From positions 118,859 through 141,854 of the forward strand of contig KN882906.1 in assembly GCA_000934455.1 (NCBI GenBank): a DNA stretch of 22,996 nt, in the 5' to 3' direction. Made by a program: the position numbers and the translations under genes. The notes beneath the pieces were generated by a model. The model did not search any database. It saw only the letters and a program-made list of their open reading frames with translations, and was not told the origin of the DNA. Shown here piece after piece: positions 1-9,472 of this stretch. Each line of letters opens with the position of its first letter. Positions within the stretch are counted from its first letter, which is position 1. The DNA comes from Apostichopus parvimensis. Lineage: Eukaryota > Echinodermata > Holothuroidea > Aspidochirotida > Stichopodidae.

Positions 1-445
1 AAGGTAATTATTTCCTTTACTGAACCGCTGTAGTAAGATGAAATTGGCCGGTCTGGCTTAAAACAACATTTCATCTTAATGATTTTCATTTTCGATTCTG
101 TTAGATACAAAAAAAATAGTTGAAATATTAAAAGTGAAGTTCCTTATAACCAGGATAATCATATTCTTTTGTTCGATATATTGAACTTTGGTTTTCTTTC
201 ATGTGTAAAAGCACTGACATATAATGAAGTGTGAATGGGCGACGAATCGTTTATATTCGAATGAATTATGAAAACTCAAATTAATTATCTTCATTAAGGT
301 AAAAATTGCACTAGTCTGATAGCCTGCAAATGTCTTATTTGAGTAACGTATGGTTAGTTTAAACTCATCATAAGAGCTTGCTCCAAAACTTGAAGAAAGA
401 AAAAAAACACTTCTTTAAAACAAGTTACATCTGGTTTGACAACAG
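1..445 (+). other. Copy A intron, 3' end
   Basis: This AT-rich, non-coding stretch aligns in order with the end of the copy B intron at about 13,150-13,596, and ends in the acceptor ...aacag at 445. It is the intron before the middle exon of FReD1. No exon, RNA gene or mobile element is visible in it. Confidence 0.75.
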
Positions 446-709
446 GTACTGCAACGTCGACTGGATGGATCAATTGACTTTAATCGAAAATGGAAGGAAT
501 ACGAGGCTGGATTTGGATTTCTCTCAAATGAGTTTTGGCTTGGAAATGATAGAATTGCATATCTAACAAATCAGAGAACTTACCAATTCGAATTGAAATG
601 ACAAAAGCAGATGGCGCCATGTTTAACTTGACATACAACGACTTTCGCATCAGTGACGGCTACAGTAATTATAAACTCGTCAGTGTCGGACAAGCTAACC
701 TAACGTCAG
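446..709 (+). CDS. Copy A exon: middle of FReD1, frameshifted
   Basis: The exon follows the acceptor ...aacag and ends before GTACGT. The frame opens V-L-Q-R-R-L-D-G-S and runs through G-F-G-F-L-S-N and E-F-W-L-G-N-D, the hallmark of the B/middle part of FReDs. It is 264 nt, against 265 in copy B. One base (C) is missing after the Tyr-Gln codons near 586, so the frame shifts and hits TGA at 599-601. Beyond the lesion the original frame would continue to the donor with no further stop. The intact exon runs phase 0 to phase 1. Confidence 0.85.
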
Positions 710-1412
710 GTACGTTGTAGTTCTATACACTTTATAGTAGTGCAGTAAATAGCAACATAGGTCGTTTGCTAATTTCTTTGACCATCAAATGTACACAATC
801 ACTTGAATAGAAACTATAATTTGATAATTTGGTAAAGTATTTAATATTACAACATGTCAAAATTTCTTACGAAAGTGATCAATGACTTAATATAGCAAAC
901 TTAAACACATAGTATAAGAAATACAATTTTAATCAGATGTACCTTGCTCAGTATACCTTCCACTGAAAAATAGGGACAAAAGGTATTCATGAATTGTCAA
1001 CTACATTTTGATTGGAAAATAATTGTTATTATTTATCTTATTCAAGAACAGAAAATTGTGATGCAACTGTTGTGATCCAGACTATTGTGATCCAACCAAA
1101 CAGTATTTGGGCTAGTACCTTTTGTTATTGGTTTGGGAAGTAATAAATGAGTTTTAAAAATACGAACAGCAGACAACAATTTCAAAACAAACCATGTTAG
1201 TCTCGTAAGATTCCACAGCAAACAAGAGGAGTTGTATCTCTCCATTTACCGTTATTGCAAGTTGTTTTGTCAGCCTCGATAGTAACTGTATTCTTTCCTC
1301 TTGTTTACCATCATTTACTACATGGACTGTTGTATACGCACCGAGTTTTTGTGATTTCTTTAAAATGCATTTTTCAGTGAAACAATATTTTTATGCTTTG
1401 TTTTCTTTGCAG
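710..1412 (+). other. Copy A intron between half-FReD1 and TIL exon
   Basis: The paralogous intron in B is 13862-14583. I looked here for the missing FReD1 C-terminal exon (Ca loop, N-G-A-W-W-Y, terminal Leu-Leu-Arg-Val) and found nothing resembling it. The intron holds a small 15-bp minisatellite at 1052-1096. It is otherwise featureless AT-rich sequence. Confidence 0.7.
1052..1096 (+). repeat. Intronic 15-bp minisatellite, about 3 units (copy A)
   Basis: Units close to ctattgtgatccaga occur back to back at 1052-1066 (degenerate), 1067-1081 and 1082-1096. Copy B has about four units at the same place (14,205-14,264), so unit number differs between paralogues. Confidence 0.7.
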
Positions 1413-1633
1413 ACGTCCCTATTACTTTGTGTCCAGCCAACAAAGTGTTCGGCAACTGTACTTGTGAGGGCTCTTGTTCTGACCCAGACGGTTGCACTAA
1501 TTCATGCAATAGTGGATCAACAGCCTGTGTTTGCCCTTCTGGTTACCTGATGAACGGTGATACTTGTCAACCCGTACAAGAGTGTGGATGTTACCTGTCT
1601 GGAGCCAATGACGGCAGGGGAAAAGTTTTGCCG
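1413..1633 (+). CDS. Copy A exon: TIL (trypsin-inhibitor-like) domain
   Basis: Acceptor ...tttgcag and donor GTAAGA bound a 221-nt open exon (phase 1 to 0). It encodes a ten-Cys TIL module starting D-V-P-I-T-L-C-P and ending K-V-L-P, with C-T-C-E-G-S-C, A-C-V-C-P-S-G-Y and E-C-G-C motifs. TIL domains occur in protease inhibitors and in von Willebrand factor, mucin, zonadhesin and IgGFc-binding proteins. Here it probably acts as an extracellular structural or binding module. It differs from the copy B exon mostly by silent changes plus a few replacements such as N/S, G/E, N/D and V/I. No lesion is seen. Confidence 0.87.
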
Positions 1634-1947
1634 GTAAGATGTACTCTCGTTAATTTATAACAAATGTCTAAAATATCATCAAAATAAAATCAAAATCTGA
1701 TATACACTTCAATAGTTGTGTTCCGTCGAACAAAGTCATAGAATCATTCCCAATCGTAAACATCGAATGCTGAATATTTTTGATATAGCACCTGTTTGCA
1801 TGTAAATTATAAGCAAGATTTGCTTTGTTTTTGTGTAATGAGATATCTTTAGTTTAGTTTTTGTTGGGAAGGGGGGGGGGGGCTTGGAGGTTCCAATGGT
1901 GTTTAACTGTTTTGTACATTCAACTTTGAACTGTTTATCAATTGCAG
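1634..1947 (+). other. Copy A intron between TIL and EGF exons
   Basis: A 314-bp intron with canonical ends. It contains a run of 12 G at 1871-1882 that is missing from the paralogous copy B intron (14805-15168), whose distal half has diverged. No other feature is visible. Confidence 0.7.
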
Positions 1948-2262
1948 GAGGGAGAGGAATACATTGCTCCCAATTGTCAGAGCAGATGTTCCTGCAGTAA
2001 TGGTCAGTTAGATTGCGATGACAGCTATCAGTGCCACCCTAACGCAATCTGTGAAGAAAGAGACGATCTCTTGCAGTGTTACTGTAATGCAGGGTACACG
2101 GGAAACGGTTTGTTATGTACAAGGCTAGTACCACCGTCAGACTGCCAAGAAATATACGAAAGTGGAGAGAGAGATAACGGTATTTACCAAATCAAGCCAA
2201 CCACTTGGACTGGTTCGCCTTTCGACGTTTACTGTAACATGACAGATTAAGGAGGTTGGACG
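1948..2262 (+). CDS. Copy A exon: TILa + EGF-like + start of FReD2, with in-frame TAA
   Basis: This 315-nt symmetric exon (phase 0 to 0) lies between the acceptor ...attgcag and the donor GTATGG. It encodes G-E-E-Y-I-A-P-N-C, then an EGF-like segment with C-H-P-N-A-I-C and G-Y-T-G-N-G, then the start of FReD2 with S-D-C-Q-E-I-Y and F-D-V-Y-C-N-M-T-D. Where copy B has GAA (Glu) before Gly-Gly-Trp-Thr, copy A has TAA at 2248-2250. It also carries a 6-nt insertion relative to B (Thr-Thr-Trp-Thr-Gly in place of Thr-Ser-Gly). Skipping this exon would keep the frame but remove the EGF-like segment and the FReD2 start. Confidence 0.85.
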
Positions 2263-2610
2263 GTATGGTGCAGCCTATTGTATTTAATTTGAGTGGTAAA
2301 CCACGCATAACCAATTGGTTTGCCTCTATTTGTAACTTTTATTGTGATACCTGAATCATAATTGGCGGCGAGGAAAAGAGTAATTTATAGAGTAGTTAGT
2401 TGCTAGATGACCATGAAAGAAGCAGAAAGATTGGATATGTGATCAGTTTTGATGTATGAAGATTTATTATAGCTTACTGTAGTTTACAAGTATTCGTTGG
2501 GTCTAATAACTGGTAGTTCACTTTCGACACTGAAATGAGAGTGGCTGTCACGTTTTGTCACATTTCTGTCCAAGCTTGGTAATTTCGATTACGTTTCCTC
2601 CGTATTACAG
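2263..2610 (+). other. Copy A intron inside FReD2 (N/middle)
   Basis: A 348-bp phase-0 intron directly after Gly-Gly-Trp-Thr, paralogous to 15478-15830 in copy B. It shows canonical GT/AG ends with a pyrimidine-rich acceptor and nothing else. Confidence 0.75.
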
Positions 2611-2878
2611 GTTTTCCAGCGTCATATTGACGGGTCTCAAGATTTCTTCCTATACTGGGATAATTACAAGCAAGGTTTCGGTAGTCTTACCAACAACTTC
2701 TGGTTAGGCAATGACAAGATATACAGCTTCACGAACCAAAGACGTTATCAACTGAGAGTAGATTTAGTAAATAGCAACGGGGTGCCTTATTTTGCTAAAT
2801 ACGACTTTTTTCGTATCAACGACGAAAATGACAACTACAGACTTCAACTTGGTAGTTATCTGTCCGAAAGCAATGCAG
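2611..2878 (+). CDS. Copy A exon: middle of FReD2
   Basis: This 268-nt open exon (phase 0 to 1) lies between the acceptor ...tattacag and the donor GTAAGC. It encodes V-F-Q-R-H-I-D-G-S, G-F-G-S-L, N-F-W-L-G-N-D and R-Y-Q-L-R-V-D-L, all conserved FReD positions. It differs from copy B at six nucleotides, five of them synonymous and one Leu/Arg, which indicates purifying selection until recently. Confidence 0.9.
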
Positions 2879-4341
2879 GTAAGCCTCCAAAGATACGCAA
2901 TATTATTAATGGATATTAATGTAGCTGACAATGTAACATGTTAAAAGTGCAACAGTGACAATTGCTAGTTGTAAACATCAAATTAGTATAAAGTTGTTGA
3001 AGCTGACTTAATTGTTTCAGATGAACCGTTCTCCTAGAAATATATTGTAGTCGATAATTATCTGCATCTGTACTGACTTAGCATTACAATGTGTAACATT
3101 TAAATGTACCAGTAGCTTTCTTTATATTTAAATACATTGTCTTAACCATATGCAAACTTTCCTCTACGTTTTCACAATTCGATGAACCAAACAAAATATG
3201 CAAATCAGTTTACCATGAATGCGGTTATCGGTGTTTACTATGGCTAACATTTCTCCGTGGTTTAAAGAAATGTTAAGAATACAAAGTTAATGCGTCTTGC
3301 CCCTATTAGATAATACAAAGCACTTCATGATAAATGTTCAATACCGTTACACCTTTACATACAAATCTGAACACGTCTGATCCACAAAGAGACAGTTTAG
3401 GCAAACTTGGAAGTATAAGTTTATTAAGGTTGTTTACATAGTAGCTAATGATTATGTTCTTGTTTATGAAAAATAAGTCATAATACGGAAGGAAGTTATT
3501 ATGATTAAGATTGTTATAAGACCAAACGGAAACGACAGGATTTGTAACTGCGCCAAATGCAGCATTTGTTTGAACAGAGATCAAGTGTATTCACAAGATA
3601 TATTTGCCTAATCAACAACATATCTATTCACGCTGGGAAAATTATTCAAAAAGGAAAAAAATAACGTCTTCTTTACAGTTCAATGCAATTCTAAAGCGAA
3701 TGATATATTTACACTTTCAACTTCAAAAGGCAGTTATAAATGTACATGTTAAAGAAAGACGTTACTTTTCCGCAAGCAATACTAGAGCATATACGTTTGA
3801 TGGAGCACAATGCATTTAGAAAGGGACCATTACAAATTGGATATCACAACACCATACCGTAAGCCCGCATATCATCACTCAACAGGAAATAAATATTGAT
3901 GATAATATAATATAGAATTATTGTTTATTAAATCAAATGTTTATAGATGGAAGGAACGGAACATCGACAAGTAGTTCAAACATTCATTTGAAATTATTTC
4001 AAATGCTAACCGATGGCTTGTGATAGCACACTTTTTTCGGTACTCACCCACCCCCTGTCTGACAATTACACACACTGCATATGTAATTCAATCATACTCT
4101 AAGAGAGATCAATCTGCAACGTGTTTGTATAACAACCGCCACAACCCCTTCCCCTACCCCCTCCCACTCCCTAACTCAGACAAGGTTACTAATATTCCGT
4201 TCCTAACAAATTTAACCTCTCCGCTGTTCTTGGTATTCACATTATGGATTTTACTGTCAAAAAGTCCAAACTTCTAACATCTAACATACGGTACGTATAA
4301 AATGTGAGCTAACTTTATTGTATCACCTCTATTTGCTACAG
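2879..4341 (+). other. Copy A intron inside FReD2 (middle/C-terminal)
   Basis: A 1463-bp phase-1 intron, paralogous to 16099-17597. Short reading frames on both strands (for example 3306-3584 minus, 3604-3819 plus and 4020-4277 plus) are not preserved in the paralogue and look random. A C-rich stretch near 4143-4170 corresponds to the C run at 17,414 in copy B. No further exon is needed to complete FReD2. Confidence 0.65.
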
Positions 4342-4601
4342 GAGACAGTCTTACTTATAATCACAACCGACCATTCACCACACGTGACCGTGACAACGAT
4401 GCTTGGTCTAGCAACTGTGCAAAGGATTATGGTAATCATTATTATTATTATTTTAACTACTATAACGGTGCATGGTGGTACAATAATTGTGGTTACTCGT
4501 CTCTCAACTCTCCATATGGACAAGACAGTTTCGTTTGGTACCATCTACCTTCCGGTAATAAAAACATCAAATTTTCCGAGATGAAACTACTTCGGGTATG
4601 A
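4342..4601 (+). CDS. Copy A last exon: FReD2 C-terminal (P) subdomain and stop
   Basis: This 260-nt terminal exon begins in phase 1 after ...gctacag and ends at TGA 4599-4601. It encodes the Ca loop R-D-R-D-N-D-A-W-S-S-N-C-A, then a Tyr-rich stretch, N-G-A-W-W-Y, the second Cys, W-Y-H-L-P-S-G and a conserved end, M-K-L-L-R-V. The D-x-D-N-D loop followed by S-S-N-C-A matches the Ca site and disulphide of ficolin/tachylectin-type FReDs. A run of ATT units at 4437-4453 produces His followed by four Tyr and a Phe and makes this copy four residues longer than B. The exon is intact. Confidence 0.88.
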
Positions 4602-5344
4602 TGGCAAGTCTGCCTATACTTCACAAAAAATAATCGTATAACTTAATAACGATACATTTAATTTGTGATTTTTTGACGCTAATGTTTAACAAAAGCGGAA
4701 AGAATCTGCTATAAAAAGATTAACATAGTACTTAATTGAAGGATGATTGTTTTACTGGTCGCAAGAAGATACAAATAATTCATTTTGAAGATGAGCTTTA
4801 AGGTAAAGAATCAAATTAATATTGTAGGCATCTTTAACTTAAAGGTATTTAGTTACATACTGAAATTTCAATTAAACTAGATAATAAATGTAGTTGTACG
4901 TGCAAGTATTATTTAGGATTATGTTTTAGTTTAACTAATTTTATTCTGTTTGTCGGTAAGAAACTATGATTGCTTTATTCAGCTTAAATGACATTGAGAG
5001 ACATTTCGGCTACATTAGTTGATTATCAACAAATTACCATACTATATGCATAGTCTTCTGCGTAGTGAATATTACGTATCAGTAATAAAGAATACTATAC
5101 TCTGTTTGAATTATTGTTAACACTTTTTAAGTAAACTTCTTCACGGAATAGTCAAATATGGCACTTGATGGGCTTGACGAATCGGTTACTGTTTTCCGAA
5201 ATGTTTTTATACGTGCCGGCATGTTTATACTACTGTGTGTATCTTTTTTTTCTCGTTGTGTTGATTAAGAGTGACCTAAACATAAAATTATGAATAAAGA
5301 AAAAATGTTTATCAAACTTGGTCTTCTCGTTTCATTTTAATAAA
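4602..5344 (+). terminator. Copy A 3'UTR and poly(A) signals
   Basis: The roughly 700 nt after the stop contain no coding signal. AATAAA hexamers occur at 5084-5089, 5293-5298 and 5339-5344. The last two sit in a block that is almost unchanged in copy B (18473-18478 and 18519-18524), while the 5084 signal is not conserved there. The conserved 5293 signal, followed by a T/GT-rich stretch, is the most likely cleavage signal. Confidence 0.55.
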
Positions 5345-6196
5345 TATGTAGAGCTTCACACTGGAGTGATGCGAGCAGTTAAAACTCAATGGAATAGAAA
5401 TAAACCACAGATGGCTGACAAATCTTGATCAGCCTATTTATAAATAGTTTTATGGTAAACTATCAGTAATCGGTAGTTAATATTTAATGTTTAACCAAAC
5501 ATCGTGTAGAATAACTTGAAAGGAGAACGTCGCACCTCTACCTCAACTATCACCATAGATCACATGTTGCTCACAATGTCGCTTAGGTCTGTTAATGCGA
5601 GCTAAATAGCGGCGATTGTTGTTACTACCACGACAAACAAAAACATAATCATACTGAAAACAGCTCAACAGAATATCGTGGGTATTCAAACTGATTAAGA
5701 CCATAGAACTGTCCCAGCCCCTTTCGTTAAAATATTTACAACGCCAGAGTACCCTTAACAACAAATTACACAAGATGAAGTATAGGCACGGAATGAACGC
5801 AAGTTGACTGCATTATACTCTCAGCTCCTGCAATACTAGCCCCCTCCCACTCCCCGAAAACAAGATAGTACATTATGAAGCACAGTTACACCGTTGCTAT
5901 TATTCGGTCTCTATTTTGGTAAAAACACACGGTTAAGTTGCTAACTAATTTTGCAATTTCGGTGCCATTGAAAAGGTAGTATACACCCTCGCAATTTGAC
6001 CTGTATTTGGAAGACACCTTTTCATGAAGGTTAATCTGTTTAGAAGATGTTATATGATGTACAAAAAAATCAATTTCCTTTAACCCTCAACCCACCAACA
6101 GTCTTCTTCTCTTAAGGCAGCTTTCCGGTTTTGCATTGTATGAAACTGGTGTTTGATTCCAGGTTAAATTAAATATAGGGATTGACGCCATCTAAG

Positions 6197-6264
6197 GATT
6201 ATATAACACAGTTGGTAGAGCACATGAATGTCTTAGCGGCTTAAGTTTGAGTCCTGTTCTAGCC
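6197..6264 (+). repeat. Degenerate tRNA-like sequence (SINE head or tRNA pseudogene)
   Basis: The stretch contains an A-box-like part (ACACAGTTGGTAGAGC, compare the tRNA form TAGCTCAGTTGGTAGAGC) and, about 25 nt on, a B-box-like part (AGTTTGAGTCC), followed by tctagcc where a 3' acceptor strand would lie. Pairing is poor: D-stem positions 10-25 and 12-23 mismatch, the anticodon stem does not form, and the acceptor is only partly complementary. It is therefore not a working tRNA. It most resembles a relic of a tRNA-derived SINE (Lys-like head) or a tRNA pseudogene. The paralogue is at 19,367-19,434. Confidence 0.55.
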
Positions 6265-7502
6265 AATAATTCATGCGCTCTTTGTCTGTATATACATTCA
6301 AGACGCACTTTTGTTCCATCAATTGAAGCAGAAGCTATAGGTTTTAATTCACGGCTTTATTCTTCTCCTTTTTGGCAACGTTCTATGTGTTGTCACAAGG
6401 CACACCGCTAGACAGAGCTTCCGTGTTGTCAACATTCAGAGATGATTCCAAATACTTGTGTAAGTTTACTGCTCTTTCAAGTGGACCATGCTGTTTAATT
6501 GTGCTGATTTACCTTCCTTTACTGATATTTGTTTCGATACAACCAGCTTCACACATTAAAAATGTTTACTTGAAAGATTGTAAGAAACGTATGAAGTAGT
6601 CGTCATGAGGGGCATCCGCAGTTATACTTTCTTGTCTCTGAAGCTTCCATCTCCAGACAAAATAAAATCAATACATGTTATGATATGTTTTACGTTTTTC
6701 CTTCTTGTTTCTCTCTATCTCTTTTGGCAAAGTAGCACATTCCGCTGCGATACGTCACTATCTGAACTTAAATTAAACTAAGCATTTCAAGTGAGAAAAG
6801 AAAACAAGAATCCGAAAAGTTGTTGTTCAGCACAGAATAAACCCGTATCGCATCCAGTAAACCAAAATGAAGCAAACCAAAGATGACAAAGCTGAATAAA
6901 TACAAGAAAACGAAAAATTTGCCATTGTGCATGGAATATCACATTACAAATAATTTATGCAACAAGAATGAAATAATATATATATAGGCTATATATTAAT
7001 AATATAGTTCGTATCAGTGTTATAAAAACGTTTCTCATAAAGACAGGCTTATCATGTCTAATAGTTACAATTAATCAAAGTAAATTTAGTAAAGATACAC
7101 TAGATTCCTGTACCTATCAATCGAAAGGAATATTACGTTTGCCAAAAAAAATTTCATATGATCGCGTTTTACATAGCTTGTACCAATAATCAACTTTAAA
7201 GGAGAAATACAATAAAACACGGATTATCGGTTCATGGTTATTCGAATCCAATACCTAACATTCATAATACTGTATGTCTTGTATGTGTATCAAGATGTTA
7301 TTTATTAACATATTTCTACATGAAAACTTAGCATCGAACCACATTTTCTTGTTAAAGTAATGTAAAATATAATGGAATGTAATGCAGTATCGCTTGGCAG
7401 ATTCATAAACTTAAGGATGCCCTGCAGGGTAGTTGAGAGTCGGGTTGGGCTTTGGGACAATGATATCACCGGGCTGTCTTTTTAACACTTTATTTAGCAT
7501 AT

Positions 7503-7706
7503 ATGACGGAAATGAGAACAAATTGTTCTTACAGTGATATTTCGCCGAATCCGCTGAAAGAATATGGCCCTATGCCCCATCCCCCTGATGCACCCTTCGT
7601 AGGATCTAAAGGCCTTCAGCCAAAAGAAAACGTTGGAGCCGTAAAATATTATTTCTTTAGAGAAGTCTTGCGGTCTATAAGAGTTTTCGGTGAACATACT
7701 TATTGA
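7503..7706 (+). other. 67-codon open frame in intergenic DNA, doubtful
   Basis: An ATG frame opens M-T-E-M-R-T-N-C-S-Y and includes P-M-P-H-P-P-D-A-P. In the paralogue at 20,871 the first part of the same frame is present, but a block of about 50 bp is missing and a TAA follows Val-Lys. I recognise no domain, and no signal peptide or convincing splice structure is visible. It may be a chance frame or the remains of an exon or element. Coding status is not supported by the comparison. Confidence 0.2.
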
Positions 7707-9321
7707 TCATGGTCATAGCTAATATACCTAGTAACTGTATACATTACACCTTGTAACCCAAATATGAAACGTATGTATTAAATATGTTCAACGAAACATA
7801 AATAATATGTACAATATTGTCGCCTTATTTGCACAATCATAAATTGAGATGTCAATGTAACTTCCCAATGTCAATTTCGTATGTAGCTTCTTTTCATTAG
7901 CCATGCATTACTCAAGGCATCCATATCTGACACTTCTCATGTTCTTTGTACTATTTTTGTGTTTCAATCTCCTCCGAACACCATTATACTGGTACCGAAA
8001 CAACTGGTCCTTTAGTTTATAAAGCTTTTAAATTACATATTGTTTCCCACAATCTACTCTCCTATAATAGAGTGGGGGTAGTTAATAGACGATAAACTTT
8101 ATAACTGATGTAAAAACGCTCCAAATGTCTATCAAAGTACTGCAAATAATTCTCTCTGAAGAAATCGCCGATTTCAAATATGTGTCTCCAAAGAGTGCAG
8201 TGTTTGCCCGCAGGTTCAAGTGCAACACCACAGTATTTAATTCTAGCATTCGGAGCGATGCGCAATAGACTATACCGGGAAATGCTAACAACAACTTCCT
8301 TTCCCAACGTTGACATCAGTGCGGGAGGGCGTTGATAAATCATCGCATATGCATTATGATCATTTATACTTCTGAAAACATATAGCTGTGTAGAGCCGTG
8401 GTCCATATTTAACTAGTGTAACGCTAGTATTACTTTTGATGTTGATAATCTAGGCATGAATATTAATCCAAGACCTTTCACTGAGATATAAACTCTCTTT
8501 CCCAGTCCAATTTTCTTGCACAAGTTTATACAATGACGGTAAACAGTGGGAAACCTCAGTTAACGTGATGCATGGTAACACAATCCATGGGTACGAAAAT
8601 CAGCACATTAAGTTCACTGCGCTATACCACACTCAGGTCTGAGCAGCATGAATGGGACGTTGACCACATATTCATGACTGACAAGCCGAGACTATATTGC
8701 CTGCTATACAGACAAAATTTACGGTATAGAAACTTTTTCTTTTTCTTTTTTTTTTACAGTTACAAACGAGTTCTTTTTTATAGTAAAACTAAGTGGCTTG
8801 CGTTAAATTCAAAGTTTATGTTTAAGTACTGCTGAAGGGAATACCGTGGACCTCTGTAGCTGTGTACAAGCACATGTTTGTTAAACGACTTAAACGACGA
8901 TATAAACCATTGCTATCCGTCTTATACTTTTTTATTAATATATAAACTTTTTTATTGCTATTATTATTAATATTATTATCATGTTTTGCTTTGATTGGTT
9001 ATAACTCTTGTAAATGTACTCTGTGGCTGCGATTTTGTTTACAAATACACCCGAAAACTTCGGTAGTATTACGATTATGTTCTTTCTATTATTTAATATA
9101 TCGACACGATGGTCTTGGCATTCATCCAAATTGTCACACGATATATAGCCTATGGTGGATGTAAGAAAAAATCAAACTTGGAAATGGCATGGTATCTCTT
9201 TTACCCTTAAATAAACTCAATACAACTTATGATTCCTCTACTTTTTGAGAAGCCAAACACGTTGTGGCACCAGCTTTCTACCGTACTCTCTTACTTCCTT
9301 GTAACTCCTCGTCACCGTCAG

Positions 9322-9360
9322 AATAAAAATACTTGAAATACTTCATTACGACCTCAGACG
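9322..9360 (+). promoter_or_regulatory. Predicted core promoter of copy B (TATA-like + Inr)
   Basis: A TATA-like ATAAAAAT at 9323-9330 lies 33 nt before the A (9356) of an initiator-like CTCAGAC, giving a 33-nt 5'UTR before the ATG at 9389. The same arrangement and spacing occur before copy C (22,871 and 22,904), where the TATA-like box reads ATAGAAAT. The roughly 50 bp just upstream (about 9272-9321) are identical between B and C. This is prediction from motif and spacing only. Confidence 0.5.
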
Positions 9361-9388
9361 AGCAGCAAACGTAACCTCTTCCATCACG

Positions 9389-9472
9389 ATGCTGTGTATT
9401 GTTCGTTTTACGGCCTTTGCCGTAATTTTACTTATTTCGTTGACAACGAAGAACGCTGTCTCACAAGAACTG
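9389..9472 (+). CDS. Copy B exon 1: signal peptide
   Basis: The ATG at 9389 opens 28 codons ending at a strong donor (CTG then GTGAGT). The peptide starts M-L-C-I-V-R-F, has a hydrophobic core F-A-V-I-L-L-I-S-L, and a likely signal-peptidase site after N-A-V-S before Gln-Glu-Leu. It ends in phase 0. The first 60 nt are identical to those of copy C, which supports the start. Confidence 0.88.

Larger units (their letters stand above)
446..4601 (+). pseudogene. Copy A (3' part): half-FReD/TIL/EGF/FReD secreted protein gene, with a frameshift and a nonsense codon
   Basis: Five exons are visible, at 446-709, 1413-1633, 1948-2262, 2611-2878 and 4342-4601. They match exons 4-8 of copy B one for one in splice positions and intron phases. 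The upstream exons (signal peptide, linker, start of FReD1) lie left of the window. Encoded in order are the middle of a first fibrinogen-related domain, a TIL domain, a TILa plus EGF-like segment and a full C-terminal FReD, which implies a secreted, Ca-dependent lectin-like protein. Two lesions break the frame relative to copy B. A 1-nt deletion near 586 leads to TGA at 599-601, and GAA has become TAA at 2248-2250, just before the Gly-Gly-Trp-Thr motif. The other exons are open and splice sites are canonical, so decay is recent, or the lesions are allelic or assembly errors. Family assignment is firm; pseudogene status is inference. Confidence 0.75.
5345..9321. other. Intergenic region between copy A and copy B
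   Basis: About 4 kb of AT-rich sequence that aligns almost end to end with 18,525-22,870, the next intergenic region. Apart from the tRNA-like relic at 6197-6264 and the two segments noted separately (7503-7706 and 8062-8406), I see no gene. Short reading frames present here are broken by stops or indels in the paralogous copy, so none is supported as coding. Confidence 0.6.

Noticed and set aside
378..566. 62-codon plus-strand frame at the left end
   Set aside because: It is a shifted-frame shadow of the FReD1 exon (446-709); the real frame gives the FReD motifs.
4318..4584. Frames on both strands over the last copy A exon (4318-4584 plus, 4329-4544 minus)
   Set aside because: Alternative frames of the FReD2 C-terminal exon; only the frame ending at 4601 gives Ca-loop and W-W-Y motifs.
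6197..6264. Functional tRNA gene
   Set aside because: D-stem mismatches, no anticodon stem and a weak acceptor stem exclude a working tRNA.
7503..7706. Possible small gene (and its overlapping minus-strand frame at 7494-7697)
   Set aside because: The paralogous copy lacks about 50 bp and has a TAA in frame. Kept only as a low-confidence entry because the first 20 codons are preserved.
8062..8406. 114-codon minus-strand frame with a similar frame at 21,471-21,740
   Set aside because: It looked protein-like and is partly open in both units. But differences between the two fall mostly on first and second codon positions, not third, and the 21,471 copy ends early at a stop (Leu-Gln then TAA). 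No domain is recognisable. The similarity is explained by segmental duplication.
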